Shown here in pieces: positions 8,948 through 17,853 of a stretch of DNA of 64,000 bases. How positions within the stretch are numbered: the first letter of the stretch is position 1; each line of letters begins with the position of its first letter. Both the position numbers and the translations under genes were made by a program. The stretch is taken from assembly GCF_014651015.1 (NCBI RefSeq), contig NZ_BMWB01000002.1, positions 310,001 to 374,000 on the forward strand. Reading direction: 5' to 3'. The notes under the pieces are model-generated. The model saw only the letters and a list, made by a program, of their open reading frames with translations, did no database searches and was not told the DNA's origin. This DNA comes from Streptomyces xantholiticus. GTDB lineage: Bacteria > Actinomycetota > Actinomycetes > Streptomycetales > Streptomycetaceae.

Positions 8948-9934
8948 TCAGACGCCGGGCGACCCGAGGGGCCAGACATAGGGTCCCGCGGGGTCGTCCA
9001 GCCACGCCCACTGGTGTTCGCCGCTGACCGTGACCCCGAAGCGGTTGCGGTCGGGGCGGTGTTCCCGTTCCCACAGGGACAGCGCCTCGCGCGCGTCGAG
9101 CGAGCCCGCGCTCAGGCTCAGCAGGAAGCGGAAGAGGTCGTTCTCGATTGCCCGCCTCGGCAGACCGCCGGCCGGCGTCTCCTCGGGCACGGCCCCTCCG
9201 CGCAGCGGCACGAAGTACGCCGACGTGTGCAGGAAGCGTCCCTCAGCGGTGCGGCCGCCTGCGCCGTGGCCGACCCGCAGGGCGATGATCCCCGTCGACA
9301 GCGGTGCGACGATCCGCGCTCCGTCGTTGCACTGGGCGGGCCAGGCCGACGGCACCGACGCCAGGGTGCACGTCGCGATGATGCGGTCGAAGGGGGCGCG
9401 TTCGGGGCAGCCGCGTGCTCCGTCGCCGGTGACCACGGTGGGCCGGTGGCCGGCGGCCGCGAGATGTACGCGGGCGGACTCGGTGATCTCGGGGTCCAGG
9501 TCGATGGTCGTCACCGCCGCGTCACCGAGCCGGTGCGCCAGCAGCGCCGCGTTGTAGCCGGTGCCCGCACCGATCTCGAGGACGCGGTCCCCGTCGGCGA
9601 CCTCGAGCGCCTCCAGCATCAGGGCCATCAGCGAGGGCTGGCTGCTGGAAGAGACGAGATCGCCGTCGCGCAGGCGGGTGGCCAGCGGCTCGTCCGCGTA
9701 CGCACCGCGCAGCCAGCGGGCACGGCGTGCGGGGTCCGGGTCCTCGCACCACAGGCGCTCATAGGTCCCCGCCCGGGCGGTGAAGTAGTACGGCACGAAC
9801 AGATGCCGCGGCACGTCCTCGAACGCGGCCCGCCAGGCCGGATCGGTCAGCCCTCCCCCGGCAACGATCCGCCGCACCATCGACCGCCGCGCCTGTGCGG
9901 CGGGCTCGGAAAAACGGTCCACCTCGTGACCCAT
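8948..9934 (-). CDS. SAM-dependent methyltransferase, protein-L-isoaspartate O-methyltransferase-like
   Basis: 328 residues. The SAM-binding motif VLEIGAGTGYN sits at about 118-128. It is preceded by a segment SSSSQPSLMALML typical of PCMT-like enzymes, and followed by TIDLDPE and FDRIIATC strands. The C-terminal 100 residues are an extension beyond a minimal isoaspartate methyltransferase (about 210 residues), so the true substrate may be a peptide or another protein. The ATG at 9934 (within CATATG) is preceded by AGGAAAG. The gene is divergent from the globin gene with about 117 bases between them and convergent with the FHA gene. No operon partner is visible. Confidence 0.82.
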   Translation of the reverse strand: MGHEVDRFSEPAAQARRSMVRRIVAGGGLTDPAWRAAFEDVPRHLFVPYYFTARAGTYERLWCEDPDPARRARWLRGAYADEPLATRLRDGDLVSSSSQPSLMALMLEALEVADGDRVLEIGAGTGYNAALLAHRLGDAAVTTIDLDPEITESARVHLAAAGHRPTVVTGDGARGCPERAPFDRIIATCTLASVPSAWPAQCNDGARIVAPLSTGIIALRVGHGAGGRTAEGRFLHTSAYFVPLRGGAVPEETPAGGLPRRAIENDLFRFLLSLSAGSLDAREALSLWEREHRPDRNRFGVTVSGEHQWAWLDDPAGPYVWPLGSPGV

Positions 9935-10051
9935 ATGTCCACTTTCCTGCGCGGCCGTCCTCGAAGCGAGCCTCCATGCCGCGCAGGGCGGGAGTCCCCG
10001 GGGAGTCCTAGGCCCTCGGTCCTCGGCCGGCGGGTCTGAGAGCATGGGGAC

Positions 10052-10456
10052 GTGAATGAGATTCCGCGCGGGACGCTTCAGGAGCAGACCTTCTACGAGC
10101 AGGTCGGCGGCGAGGAGACCTTCCGGCGCCTCGTCCACCGCTTCTACGAGGGCGTCGCGGAGGATCCGCTGCTGCGGCCGATGTACCCGGAGGAGGACCT
10201 GGGCCCGGCCGAGGAGCGGCTCGCGCTCTTTCTGATGCAGTACTGGGGCGGGCCGCGCACCTACAGCGACCGCCGCGGCCACCCGCGGCTGCGGATGCGC
10301 CATGGGCCGTTCACCGTCGACCGGGCCGCCCACGACGCCTGGCTGCGGCACATGCGTACGGCGCTGGACGAACTGGGCCTCGCCGAGGAGCACGAGCGGC
10401 AGCTGTGGGACTACCTCACCTATGCCGCGGCCTCGATGATGAACACCCCGGACTGA
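10052..10456 (+). CDS. glbO: Truncated hemoglobin, group II (HbO-like)
   Basis: 134 residues, close to the usual length of group II truncated globins. Key positions align by eye with mycobacterial HbO: Tyr45 (CD1), the WGGPRTYS stretch, proximal His84 in RMRHGPF, and Trp97 (G8) in DAWLRHM. Such globins bind O2 or NO and are linked to oxygen handling or nitrosative stress at the membrane or in the cytoplasm. The start is GTG at 10052; an A/G-rich stretch upstream is weak. It diverges from the methyltransferase gene. Family assignment is confident; the physiological role is not evident from the sequence. Confidence 0.93.
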   Translation: MNEIPRGTLQEQTFYEQVGGEETFRRLVHRFYEGVAEDPLLRPMYPEEDLGPAEERLALFLMQYWGGPRTYSDRRGHPRLRMRHGPFTVDRAAHDAWLRHMRTALDELGLAEEHERQLWDYLTYAAASMMNTPD

Positions 10457-10504
10457 CCGCCTTCCGTCCCGTCCCCGACGGCGACCGGTACGGAATCCGC
10501 GGCT

Positions 10505-10777
10505 GTGTCGGTGACGCCGCGCTGCGGCACACCCCTGAGCGGCCGGGACGCGGCAGCCGCCGCGCTGACCGTCACCGCCCGGGTCCCTCAGGAGCGCCGC
10601 GACGCGGCGGAGAAGGCCGTCGTCCGCGGGGCCGAGCGGTCCTTCGACGGGCTGCCAGTGACGGTGCGCAGGCTCGAACGCTCGGGGCGGTACGCCTTGC
10701 CGCGCTCCCTCCAGGAGCCGGAGGCCCGGAAGGGCGAGCCCGACCCCACCCGCCAGGTCAAGGCCCCGTCGGGGTGA
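10505..10777 (+). CDS. Small hypothetical protein
   Basis: A 90-residue reading frame starting with GTG, 48 bases after the globin stop. It has actinomycete-like codon use and a plausible amphipathic make-up (a charged helix ERRDAAEKAVVRGAERSF and a basic segment RRLERSGRYALP). No domain is recognised. Its 3' end overlaps the end of the convergent gene by 20 bases. It could be a real small protein or a chance frame; the lack of a clear ribosome binding site lowers confidence. Confidence 0.4.
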   Translation: MSVTPRCGTPLSGRDAAAAALTVTARVPQERRDAAEKAVVRGAERSFDGLPVTVRRLERSGRYALPRSLQEPEARKGEPDPTRQVKAPSG

Positions 10778-11435
10778 GGGGCAGGCCGCCCAGCCCGCCC
10801 GTGCGGACCGCGATCGAACCGAAGGGCGTACGCAGCCTCAGCCACACCGCCCCCGCGGACAGCAGCTCCACCGGCACACCGGGCCGCAGGAAGCCGAGGG
10901 ACTGCGCTGCGTGCACCGCACGCAACGGCAGGCCCGTCCCGCCGACCGTGCGCGACCAGATCTCGCGGCCGATCCGGTCCCGTTCCACCCGTGTGCGCCG
11001 CTCCGCGGGAAGCGCCTCGTCCCGCTCGCGGAATTCGGCGACGGCCGCCGCCACCGCACCCCGCATCGCGGAGACGTCCGGGAGCCCGGGCAGTTCCCGC
11101 CAGCCGCCGCGCGGTGGGAGGACGCCCGCCCACGGCGGGCCCGTGACCGCGCCCGGTACGGCGAACTCCGCGGCGCCCAGCGACTCGAGCAGTTCACCCG
11201 CGGAGACCGTGACGTCCATCTGCACCGCCTCAGCGAGCCGCGCCGTACGGATGGCAAGCACCTCGAAGGACGGCGGGCGCCCGAAGACCGCGAGCGCCTC
11301 GCCCTGCGCCTGCAGCCGGACCGCGGCGGCGCGGTCGTAGTGGATCAGCCGGGCGAGGAAGGCGGAGAGGTCCTCCGCCTCCCTCGTGTCGGCGAGCCGC
11401 AGACTCTGCACAGGTACGGACATGGGCACGCTCAT
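10758..11435 (-). CDS. Hypothetical protein coupled to the thioesterase
   Basis: 225 residues, Ala/Arg/Leu-rich, with no signal peptide, membrane segment or motif I recognise. It starts at the ATG that overlaps the thioesterase stop as ATGA, so it is translated with the ettA-thioesterase operon. A second ATG four codons in is possible. The repeated MSVPMSVP at the N-terminus may reflect that ambiguity. The central region is helical and Arg-rich (RERDEALPAERRTRVERDR at about 145-163). Function unknown. Confidence 0.75.
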   Translation of the reverse strand: MSVPMSVPVQSLRLADTREAEDLSAFLARLIHYDRAAAVRLQAQGEALAVFGRPPSFEVLAIRTARLAEAVQMDVTVSAGELLESLGAAEFAVPGAVTGPPWAGVLPPRGGWRELPGLPDVSAMRGAVAAAVAEFRERDEALPAERRTRVERDRIGREIWSRTVGGTGLPLRAVHAAQSLGFLRPGVPVELLSAGAVWLRLRTPFGSIAVRTGGLGGLPLTPTGP

Positions 11436-11890
11436 GCGACGAGGGCACCCTCGGAGGCCTTGTCGGCGTCGTCGAGGTACTTCTCGAGGAACGACTTCTC
11501 CTCGGCGGTGATCCGCCGAGGCCGCTGCGCCTCGAGGTTGAACGGCACGACGACGGTCGAGGCCCGCACATACACCTTCGCGGGATCGTCCGCCTCCTTG
11601 ACCTCGTACGCGATGGTCAGGGACGCGGCGTTGATCTTCGTCACCCACGACTCGATGATCACCGGCTCGTGACGGTGGACCAGCGGCCGCACGTAGTCGA
11701 TCTCGTGCCGGGAGACCACGGAGCCGCCGGAGAACGACGGCGAGCCGTCCCCCGGCGCCAGCCGGAACATGAAGTCGATCCGCGCCTCTTCCAGATACCT
11801 CAGGAAGACCACGTTGTTGACGTGCCCGAAGGCGTCCATGTCCGACCAGCGGAGCGGGCAGTGGTAGATGTGACGAGCCATGCGCGACAT
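11432..11890 (-). CDS. Acyl-CoA thioesterase, 4HBT hot-dog fold
   Basis: 152 residues, typical of YbgC/FadM-type thioesterases. The active-site segment DMDAFGHVNN lies at 17-26, just after the first strand, and the following helix VVFLRYLEEARIDFM is the usual hot-dog helix. The enzyme would hydrolyse acyl-CoA thioesters in the cytoplasm. The ATG at 11890 overlaps the ettA stop (TGATG); an ATG three codons downstream is an alternative. Its own stop overlaps the next gene. The operon order ettA, thioesterase, hypothetical suggests co-expression rather than a shared pathway. Confidence 0.88.
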   Translation of the reverse strand: MSRMARHIYHCPLRWSDMDAFGHVNNVVFLRYLEEARIDFMFRLAPGDGSPSFSGGSVVSRHEIDYVRPLVHRHEPVIIESWVTKINAASLTIAYEVKEADDPAKVYVRASTVVVPFNLEAQRPRRITAEEKSFLEKYLDDADKASEGALVA

Positions 11891-13554
11891 CAGCCCCGGG
11901 TGAGCTTCTTGTAGGTGGCGCGGTGCGGACGGGCCGCGTCCGGGCCGAGACGCTCGATCTTGTTCTTCTCGTAGGAGTCGAAGTTGCCCTCGAACCAGAA
12001 CCACTTGGAGTCGCCCTCGTACGCGAGGATGTGCGTGGCGACCCGGTCGAGGAACCAGCGGTCGTGGGAGACGACCACGGCCGCACCCGGGAAGTCGAGC
12101 AGAGCGTTCTCCAGGGAGGACAGCGTCTCGACGTCGAGGTCGTTGGTCGGCTCGTCGAGGAGCAGCAGGTTGCCGCCCTGCTTGAGGGTGAGCGCCAGGT
12201 TGAGGCGGTTGCGCTCACCGCCGGACAGGACACCGGCCGGCTTCTGCTGGTCCGGGCCCTTGAAGCCGAAGGCGCTCACGTACGCGCGGGAGGGCATCTC
12301 GACCTGGCCGACGTTGATGTAGTCCAGCTCGTCGGAGACGACGGCCCACAGCGTCTTCTTGGGGTCGATGTTGGCGCGGCTCTGGTCGACGTAGGAGATC
12401 TTGACGGTCTCGCCGACCTTGATCGTGCCGGAGTCCGGCTTCTCCAGGCCCTGGATCATCTTGAACAGCGTGGTCTTGCCGGCGCCGTTCGGGCCGATCA
12501 CACCGACGATGCCGTTGCGCGGCAGGGTGAAGGAGAGGTCGTCGATGAGGACCTTGTCGCCGAAGGACTTGCTGAGGTTCTCGATCTCGACCACGACGGA
12601 GCCCAGACGCGGGCCCGGCGGGATCTGGATCTCCTCGAAGTCCAGCTTCCGCATCTTGTCGGCCTCGGCGGCCATCTCCTCGTAACGCGCAAGACGGGCC
12701 TTGGACTTGGCCTGCCGTCCCTTCGCGTTGGAGCGGACCCACTCCAGCTCTTCCTTGAGCCGCTTCTGGCGCTTGGCGTCCTTCTGGCCCTCGACCTTGA
12801 GGCGGGAAGCCTTGTTCTCCAGGTAGGTGGAGTAGTTGCCCTCGTACGGGTGGGCACGGCCGCGGTCGAGCTCGAGGATCCACTCGGCGACGTTGTCGAG
12901 GAAGTACCGGTCGTGGGTGATGGCGACGACGGTGCCGGGGTACTTCGCCAGGTGCTGCTCCAGCCACTGGACCGACTCGGCGTCCAGGTGGTTGGTGGGC
13001 TCGTCGAGGAGGAGCAGGTCGGGCGCCTCGAGCAGCAGCTTGCAGAGCGCGACGCGGCGCTTCTCACCACCGGAGAGGTTGGTGACGGGCCAGTCGCCGG
13101 GGGGGCAGCCGAGGGCGTCCATGGCCTGCTCGAGCTGGGCGTCGAGGTCCCAGGCGTTGGCGTGGTCGAGCTGCTCCTGGAGCTTGCCCATTTCCTCCAT
13201 CAGCTCGTCCGTGTAGTTCGTCGCCATCTCTTCGGCGATCGCGTTGAAACGGTCGAGCTTGCCCTTGACCTCGGCGACACCGTCCTGGACGTTCTCGAGG
13301 ACGGACTTGGACTCGTCGAGCGGGGGCTCCTGCAGCAGGATGCCGACGCTGTAACCGGGCGAGATGAAGGCATCGCCGTTGGAGGGCTGCTCCAGTCCGG
13401 CCATGATCTTCAGCACGGTGGACTTACCGGCGCCGTTGGGGCCGACCACACCGATCTTCGCACCGGGCAGGAAGCTCAGCGTCACGTCATCGAGGATGAC
13501 CTTGTCGCCGTGCGCCTTGCGCGTCTTGCGCATCGTGTAGATGTACTCAGCCAA
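11890..13554 (-). CDS. ettA: Energy-dependent translational throttle protein EttA (ABC-F ATPase)
   Basis: 554 residues, almost exactly the length of E. coli EttA (555). Two ABC domains without membrane segments: Walker A GPNGAGKST at 38-46 and a second GPNGAGKTT near 340, signature sequences LSGGEKRR and LSGGERNR, and Walker B LLLLDEPTN in both halves. The Lys/Arg-rich linker between the domains contains the ribosome-contacting arm. ABC-F proteins of this subtype bind the ribosomal E site and gate entry into elongation according to ADP/ATP. The TTG at 13554 is taken as start because it gives the conserved N-terminus AEYIYTMRKTRK; the upstream GTG-less region lacks better candidates. Confidence 0.94.
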   Translation of the reverse strand: MAEYIYTMRKTRKAHGDKVILDDVTLSFLPGAKIGVVGPNGAGKSTVLKIMAGLEQPSNGDAFISPGYSVGILLQEPPLDESKSVLENVQDGVAEVKGKLDRFNAIAEEMATNYTDELMEEMGKLQEQLDHANAWDLDAQLEQAMDALGCPPGDWPVTNLSGGEKRRVALCKLLLEAPDLLLLDEPTNHLDAESVQWLEQHLAKYPGTVVAITHDRYFLDNVAEWILELDRGRAHPYEGNYSTYLENKASRLKVEGQKDAKRQKRLKEELEWVRSNAKGRQAKSKARLARYEEMAAEADKMRKLDFEEIQIPPGPRLGSVVVEIENLSKSFGDKVLIDDLSFTLPRNGIVGVIGPNGAGKTTLFKMIQGLEKPDSGTIKVGETVKISYVDQSRANIDPKKTLWAVVSDELDYINVGQVEMPSRAYVSAFGFKGPDQQKPAGVLSGGERNRLNLALTLKQGGNLLLLDEPTNDLDVETLSSLENALLDFPGAAVVVSHDRWFLDRVATHILAYEGDSKWFWFEGNFDSYEKNKIERLGPDAARPHRATYKKLTRG

Positions 13555-13774
13555 GAGAAACCGTCCGGCAGGAAGTGGGTGGGCAGATACACCCATCTTG
13601 CCGTACGCCGCCCCCCGGACGAAAACCGCGCCCGCAGCGCCCGGCGACCGGGCGGATACCGGACTTCCGGTACCCGCCCCCTGCGGGCAGCGCGGTCCCG
13701 CCTGTGGGGCACGGTCCTGCGCGCGGCCGGGACGGAAAGGGGCCCGGCACGTCCCCGTCCCGGACCCCTCCTCA

Positions 13775-13793
13775 GCTCACTGTCACCGTGAGC
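13775..13793. terminator. Small hairpin downstream of the thioester surface protein gene
   Basis: A perfect 6-bp stem GCTCAC/GTGAGC with a 7-base loop lies just past the leftward stop at 13804. It has no T run, so a termination role is only suggested by position. Confidence 0.3.
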
Positions 13794-13803
13794 AGCGCTG
13801 CCG

Positions 13804-15225
13804 TCACTCGCCCGCGGTCGTCTTCTTCTTACGGAAGAAGAACACCGCGCCGCCGCCGACCAGCACCAGCGCGAGCGCGATGCCCGCGATCATCGGCGTG
13901 GCGCTGGAGCCGCCCGTCGCGGCGAGGTCGCCCTCGAGGCCCGCGGAAGTGCCGCCCGCCGAGGCGGGGCTGGGCTGCGGCGACGGTGTCTCGGTGCCCG
14001 GCTCCTGAGGCGCGCTCGCGGTCTTGCAGTCCAGCACGCCCTTGAAGTTCTTCTTGAAGCCGCCCGGCCCGATGATCGTGAAGTCGTATGCCTGGTCCTC
14101 GGCGACCGGCACCGTCACGGTTCGGGACGCCCCCGCCTCGATGGTGTGCTCGAAGCCGGCCAGCGAGAAGGTGAACGGGGCGTCACCCTTGTTGCCGGCC
14201 GTGATGTCCACGCCGCCCTTGGCGCAGTTCTTCTTCGCGGACAGGGAGGGGATGGCTCCCGCCTTCGCCCAGGTCGCCGTGGCCTTCGCGGAGACGGTGG
14301 ACTGGCTCGATCCGGCGAGGATCTGCGTCTGGCTCTTGGTGGCGCTGGCGAACGCCCGTCCCACCGGCACCGACAGGCTCGCCTGGACACCGAGCGCGGC
14401 CGTTCCGTCCGCGGCGTCCTCGGGGACGTCGAAGTACAGCTTGCTGCCGTCGGCGGCGGAGGTGACCGGCTTGCCGGCCTCGTCCGTGATCTTGATACCA
14501 CTGGCCGCCGCGTCGGCCGGCGGCGTCACCGCGACCTCACCGGCGTCGGTGCGGACCGTGACCGGGCCGAGCCGCCCGCCCGGCTTGCCGGAGACGGCGT
14601 TCGGCTCGAGGCTCAGCGAGGCCTTGGGCTCGGCGAGATCCTGGGCGGACTTCTCCAGCCAGTCGGCGAGCTTCTCGGCCTGCGGGTCGGACGCCGTGAC
14701 GTCTGCGCCGTCGGAGAACCTCCAGATGGCGACCTGGGTGCCGGCAGCGGCGGTCCTGTCCGTGAGCGGGCCACCGAGCTCCGCCCTCTTGGCCAGTGCG
14801 GCGAGGTCGTTCACCTGGGGGAAGGAGTGCTGAAGGATCCAGCGGATCTTGCCCGCGTTCTCGTTGTCGTTCAGCGACGTCTGGTCCCAGGGGGTCTCCA
14901 GATACTTGGCCTGGTCCTGGGTCGGGTTGTGGATGTCGATGCAGTAGGTCTGCAGCTGACCGCCGCCGTCGACCGTCATCTCGAAGAGACCCGCGAGGAT
15001 CTCCTGATCCTTGCCGTCGGTGTGCAGCACCGCCTCGTCGTACGTCTGCAGCCCGTCGAGCGTGGCGACCGCACCGCCCTGGTGCTGGAGCGCATCGTCG
15101 GCGACGGCAGCGCCAGCTCCGGCTATGGAGCCGACGGCCATCAGACCGGACGCCACCGCCACGGCTGCGAGACGACGAGCGGCGCGCCGCCTGCGTGTGG
15201 CAGACGCAGAGAACACAGCAAACAC
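13804..15225 (-). CDS. Cys-Gln thioester-domain cell-wall protein with LAxTG sortase signal
   Basis: 473 residues. A signal peptide (1-42: Arg-rich start, Ala/Val core, AVA|DD cleavage) precedes a TQXA thioester domain: Cys95 in TYCIDIHNP and Gln164 in GTQVAIW would form the internal thioester. A beta-rich region (about 200-400) leads to a Pro/Ser/Thr linker, the sortase motif LAATG at 434-438, a hydrophobic helix and a KKK tail. The protein should be exported, cut by a class E sortase and linked to peptidoglycan, with the thioester able to bond covalently to a target surface. The GTG at 15225 follows GAGGGG; another GTG lies nine bases in. It is preceded by ssbB on the same strand but 247 bases separate them. 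Confidence 0.9.
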   Translation of the reverse strand: MFAVFSASATRRRRAARRLAAVAVASGLMAVGSIAGAGAAVADDALQHQGGAVATLDGLQTYDEAVLHTDGKDQEILAGLFEMTVDGGGQLQTYCIDIHNPTQDQAKYLETPWDQTSLNDNENAGKIRWILQHSFPQVNDLAALAKRAELGGPLTDRTAAAGTQVAIWRFSDGADVTASDPQAEKLADWLEKSAQDLAEPKASLSLEPNAVSGKPGGRLGPVTVRTDAGEVAVTPPADAAASGIKITDEAGKPVTSAADGSKLYFDVPEDAADGTAALGVQASLSVPVGRAFASATKSQTQILAGSSQSTVSAKATATWAKAGAIPSLSAKKNCAKGGVDITAGNKGDAPFTFSLAGFEHTIEAGASRTVTVPVAEDQAYDFTIIGPGGFKKNFKGVLDCKTASAPQEPGTETPSPQPSPASAGGTSAGLEGDLAATGGSSATPMIAGIALALVLVGGGAVFFFRKKKTTAGE

Positions 15226-15375
15226 AGCAGAATTCCCCTCCGGGCGAGACCTTTCGCGTGTGACGCGTGGGGGGAGTGTCTCGCCAGCAGACTCATGTGC
15301 CCCGTGAGTACGCGGGAATCCTATGGACGGCGCGCAGCCCGATCCCCGGTCATGCCATCAGATAACCATTCCGAC

Positions 15376-15390
15376 TCAAAATCGTTATCC
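15376..15390 (-). promoter_or_regulatory. Possible metalloregulator (Zur/Fur-like) box
   Basis: The leftward strand reads GGATAACGATTTTGA, partly resembling the Fur-superfamily dyad NNANAANNATTNTNA. It lies within an AT-rich patch that also carries GATAAC/GTTATC inverted repeats at 15361-15366 and 15384-15389. It is about 150 bases upstream of the thioester surface protein start. The match is imperfect and was judged by eye. Confidence 0.25.
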
Positions 15391-15472
15391 TGCCGGTCAG
15401 TTCACACCCTGATCGCCCGCTTTCCCACCGGTCCCGTCGACGACGGAATCGTCCCGGTCATCTCAACTGCCT

Positions 15473-15916
15473 TCAGCGCGCGGCCGCTACGGGTTCCGGC
15501 CGCGCCCTGGCCTCACCGTCCAGCACCGCCGATCCCCGCTCTGCCAGGTCCGACCGACTCCTGACCACTCGACGGAAAGCCGAGGTCCCGCGGGTCAGAT
15601 CGTGTCCCACCGCCAGCGCGTCGATGTCCACGAACGTCCGCCGTCTGCCGTCCGCTTCCTCCTCGCGCACCTTCAACCGGCCGTGCACGAGCAGCGGTTC
15701 CCCCACCGAAACGGAACCCGCGAGATTCTGTGCGAGCGACCGCCAGGCGAAGACCGTGTAGAAGCTCGTCGGCCCGTCCGTCCAGTTACCGCTCCGGCGG
15801 TCCCACCGCCGCGACGGCACCGCGAAACGGAATCGCGCCATCCCCCCTGTGGCCGTTTCCCGGTACTCCACATTCGTGGCGACATTGCCCACCACCGTCA
15901 CCGTGGTGTCGTTCAT
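15473..15916 (-). CDS. ssbB: Single-stranded DNA-binding protein paralogue, SsbB-like
   Basis: 147 residues. The OB-fold N-terminus is clear (TVTVVGNVATNVEYR, FRFAVPSR, FYTVFAWRSLAQN, VHGRLKVREEE up to about 105). The C-terminus ends in ARPEPVAAAR and lacks the acidic tail with a terminal Phe that recruits partners in ordinary SSB. That absence matches Streptomyces SsbB, a paralogue reported to help chromosome segregation during sporulation, rather than the replicative SsbA. The ATG at 15916 has GGGGAGG seven bases upstream. It lies 119 bases downstream of the dynB-like gene on the same strand. Confidence 0.85.
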   Translation of the reverse strand: MNDTTVTVVGNVATNVEYRETATGGMARFRFAVPSRRWDRRSGNWTDGPTSFYTVFAWRSLAQNLAGSVSVGEPLLVHGRLKVREEEADGRRRTFVDIDALAVGHDLTRGTSAFRRVVRSRSDLAERGSAVLDGEARARPEPVAAAR

Positions 15917-16035
15917 GACGGTCACCTCCCCGTCCGACTGCATTTGCCCGATCACTGCGACCGGTCTCCATGCTGGACCGGACGGAGAAATCCCGCCGAC
16001 GCCTGTGGACGAGCACACCGATGTGGACAGCCCCG

Positions 16036-17847
16036 TCACCCGATACGGGTACGCACCCCTCCCGGCACGGCCCCGGGCCCCGGCTTCGTCGAACCGGAGA
16101 CCGCCGCGTACTGCTCCCGCACCTCCCGGTACCGCATGAGCTCCGCCGCGATCGGATCGAGGACCTTCGCCCGCCCGCATCCGGCCGCGGCCTCGTGCAG
16201 GCGCCGGCAAGCGTCCTGCCCGTACCGTCTCGCGGGCCCCCTCGTCGCCGCCGCGCACGCCCACTCCACCAGCGGCCCGCCCACGATCCCGGCGAGCATC
16301 ACCAGCACCGGCGGGACGAGCCCCGGCTCCAGTACGCCGACGATCTGGCCCACCAGCCACAGGCCGCCGAAGATCTGCAGCAGCGTCATCGACGCCTGCG
16401 CAAGGACCGCGGCCGGCCACCACGCGGGCCGCAGCGGCCGCCCCTTGGTCTCCGCCGCCTCACGCGCCGCCAGTTCGTCCAGCGCCTCCGGAAGCCCCTC
16501 GGCCCCCCGGACGGCCGCTTCCCGTACCGCCTGCCCCCATGGCGCGGGCAGCCCGTGCGCGGCCTCGTCAGCGACGGTACGGACGGCCTGCTCGACCCGC
16601 TGACGTGCGGTCGGCTCCTCCTCCGTGGGCGCCGGCGGCTCGGCCGACGCGGCCCCCGGCATGCGCTTGCGCTCGTACCAGCGCCACAGCCGAAGCCATG
16701 GCGTACCACACGCCCGACCCGCGTTCCTGCGCCACTCGCGCTCCGCCGCCTCGCCTGCCGCCGTCGCGCCGATCGCCTCGGCGAGGCGCGCCGAGAAGTC
16801 CTCACGTGCCCGCTCGTCCAGGCCGGTCCGGCCGTCGGCGACGTACACGGACCGCAGCTTCGCCGCCGCCGCATCGACATCGGCGGACAACCGGCGCGCC
16901 GCCGCGCTGCGCTCCTGCACGAACGCCCCGATCATCTCCCGCAGTTCGCCCACACCCTCGCCGGTGAGCGCGGAAAGCGCGAGGACGGTGGCGCCCGGCT
17001 CGCCGTGCTCCCCCAGCGCAATGCCGTCCTCGTCGAGAAGCCGCCGCAGATCGTCCAGGACCTGGTCGGTGGCCTCGCCCGGCAGCCGGTCGATCTGGTT
17101 GAGCACGACGAAGGTGACCTCCGCGTGCCCGGCGAGCGGCCGCAGATAGCGTTCGTGCAGGGCCGCGTCGGCGTACTTCTCCGGGTCGACGACCCAGATC
17201 ACCGCGTCGACCAGGGCCAGCACCCGCTCCACCTGCTCCCGGTGCCGTACGACGGCCGAGTCGTGGTCCGGCAGGTCCACCAGTACGAGGCCGTGCAGCT
17301 GCTCGTCGCCGTCACCACCCGCAAGCGGCTTACGCCGCAGCCGCCCCGGGATGGCGAGCCGGTCGAGCAGGCCCGCCGCCCCCTCCGACCATGTGCAGGC
17401 GATCGGCGCGGACGTGGTGGGCCTGCGCAGCCCGGTCTCGGCGATGCGCACCCCGGCGAGCGCGTTGAACAGCGCCGACTTGCCGCTTCCCGTCGCACCG
17501 GCGATGGCCACGACGGTGTGGCGGGACGAGAGCCGCTGGCGCGCCGCGGCCTCGTCGAGCACGCGCCCGGCCTCCGCGAGGGTCTTCCCGTCGAGCCGGG
17601 TCTGCGACAGGCCGAGCAGTTCACGCAGCGCGTTGAGCCGATCCCGCAGCGGGCCGCAGTACGTGCCGCCGATGGGCAGGTGGTCGTCGCCCGCCAGAAG
17701 GCTCCCCTCCGGAGGCCCGTCACCCTCCCCGTCCGCCGTCTCGCCCCCCGTCCCGCCGGTCTCGGGCCGCCCGTCGGCGCGGCGCGCGATCAGGCCGTCG
17801 TCCCAGCGGTCACCGGTCTCGTTCTGGTCGTCGGTGATGGCGGTCAC
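16036..17847 (-). CDS. dynB: Dynamin-like GTPase with membrane hairpin (DynB/YfjP-like)
   Basis: 603 residues. G1 P-loop AGATGSGKSA at 116-125, G3 DLPDHDS and G4 NQID place it in the dynamin/Era-like GTPases. A disordered acidic N-terminus (1-60) precedes the G domain. Two adjacent hydrophobic helices near the C-terminus (about 480-535, AAVLAQASMTLLQIFGGLWL and following) should anchor it in the membrane. Streptomyces has a tandem pair of dynamin-like proteins, DynA and DynB, that stabilise FtsZ rings at sporulation septa; the gene order and membrane hairpin fit DynB. The GTG start lies six bases past the upstream stop, so the two are one operon. Symbol assigned by inference. Confidence 0.75.
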   Translation of the reverse strand: MTAITDDQNETGDRWDDGLIARRADGRPETGGTGGETADGEGDGPPEGSLLAGDDHLPIGGTYCGPLRDRLNALRELLGLSQTRLDGKTLAEAGRVLDEAAARQRLSSRHTVVAIAGATGSGKSALFNALAGVRIAETGLRRPTTSAPIACTWSEGAAGLLDRLAIPGRLRRKPLAGGDGDEQLHGLVLVDLPDHDSAVVRHREQVERVLALVDAVIWVVDPEKYADAALHERYLRPLAGHAEVTFVVLNQIDRLPGEATDQVLDDLRRLLDEDGIALGEHGEPGATVLALSALTGEGVGELREMIGAFVQERSAAARRLSADVDAAAAKLRSVYVADGRTGLDERAREDFSARLAEAIGATAAGEAAEREWRRNAGRACGTPWLRLWRWYERKRMPGAASAEPPAPTEEEPTARQRVEQAVRTVADEAAHGLPAPWGQAVREAAVRGAEGLPEALDELAAREAAETKGRPLRPAWWPAAVLAQASMTLLQIFGGLWLVGQIVGVLEPGLVPPVLVMLAGIVGGPLVEWACAAATRGPARRYGQDACRRLHEAAAGCGRAKVLDPIAAELMRYREVREQYAAVSGSTKPGPGAVPGGVRTRIG

Positions 17848-17853
17848 CCGCGG

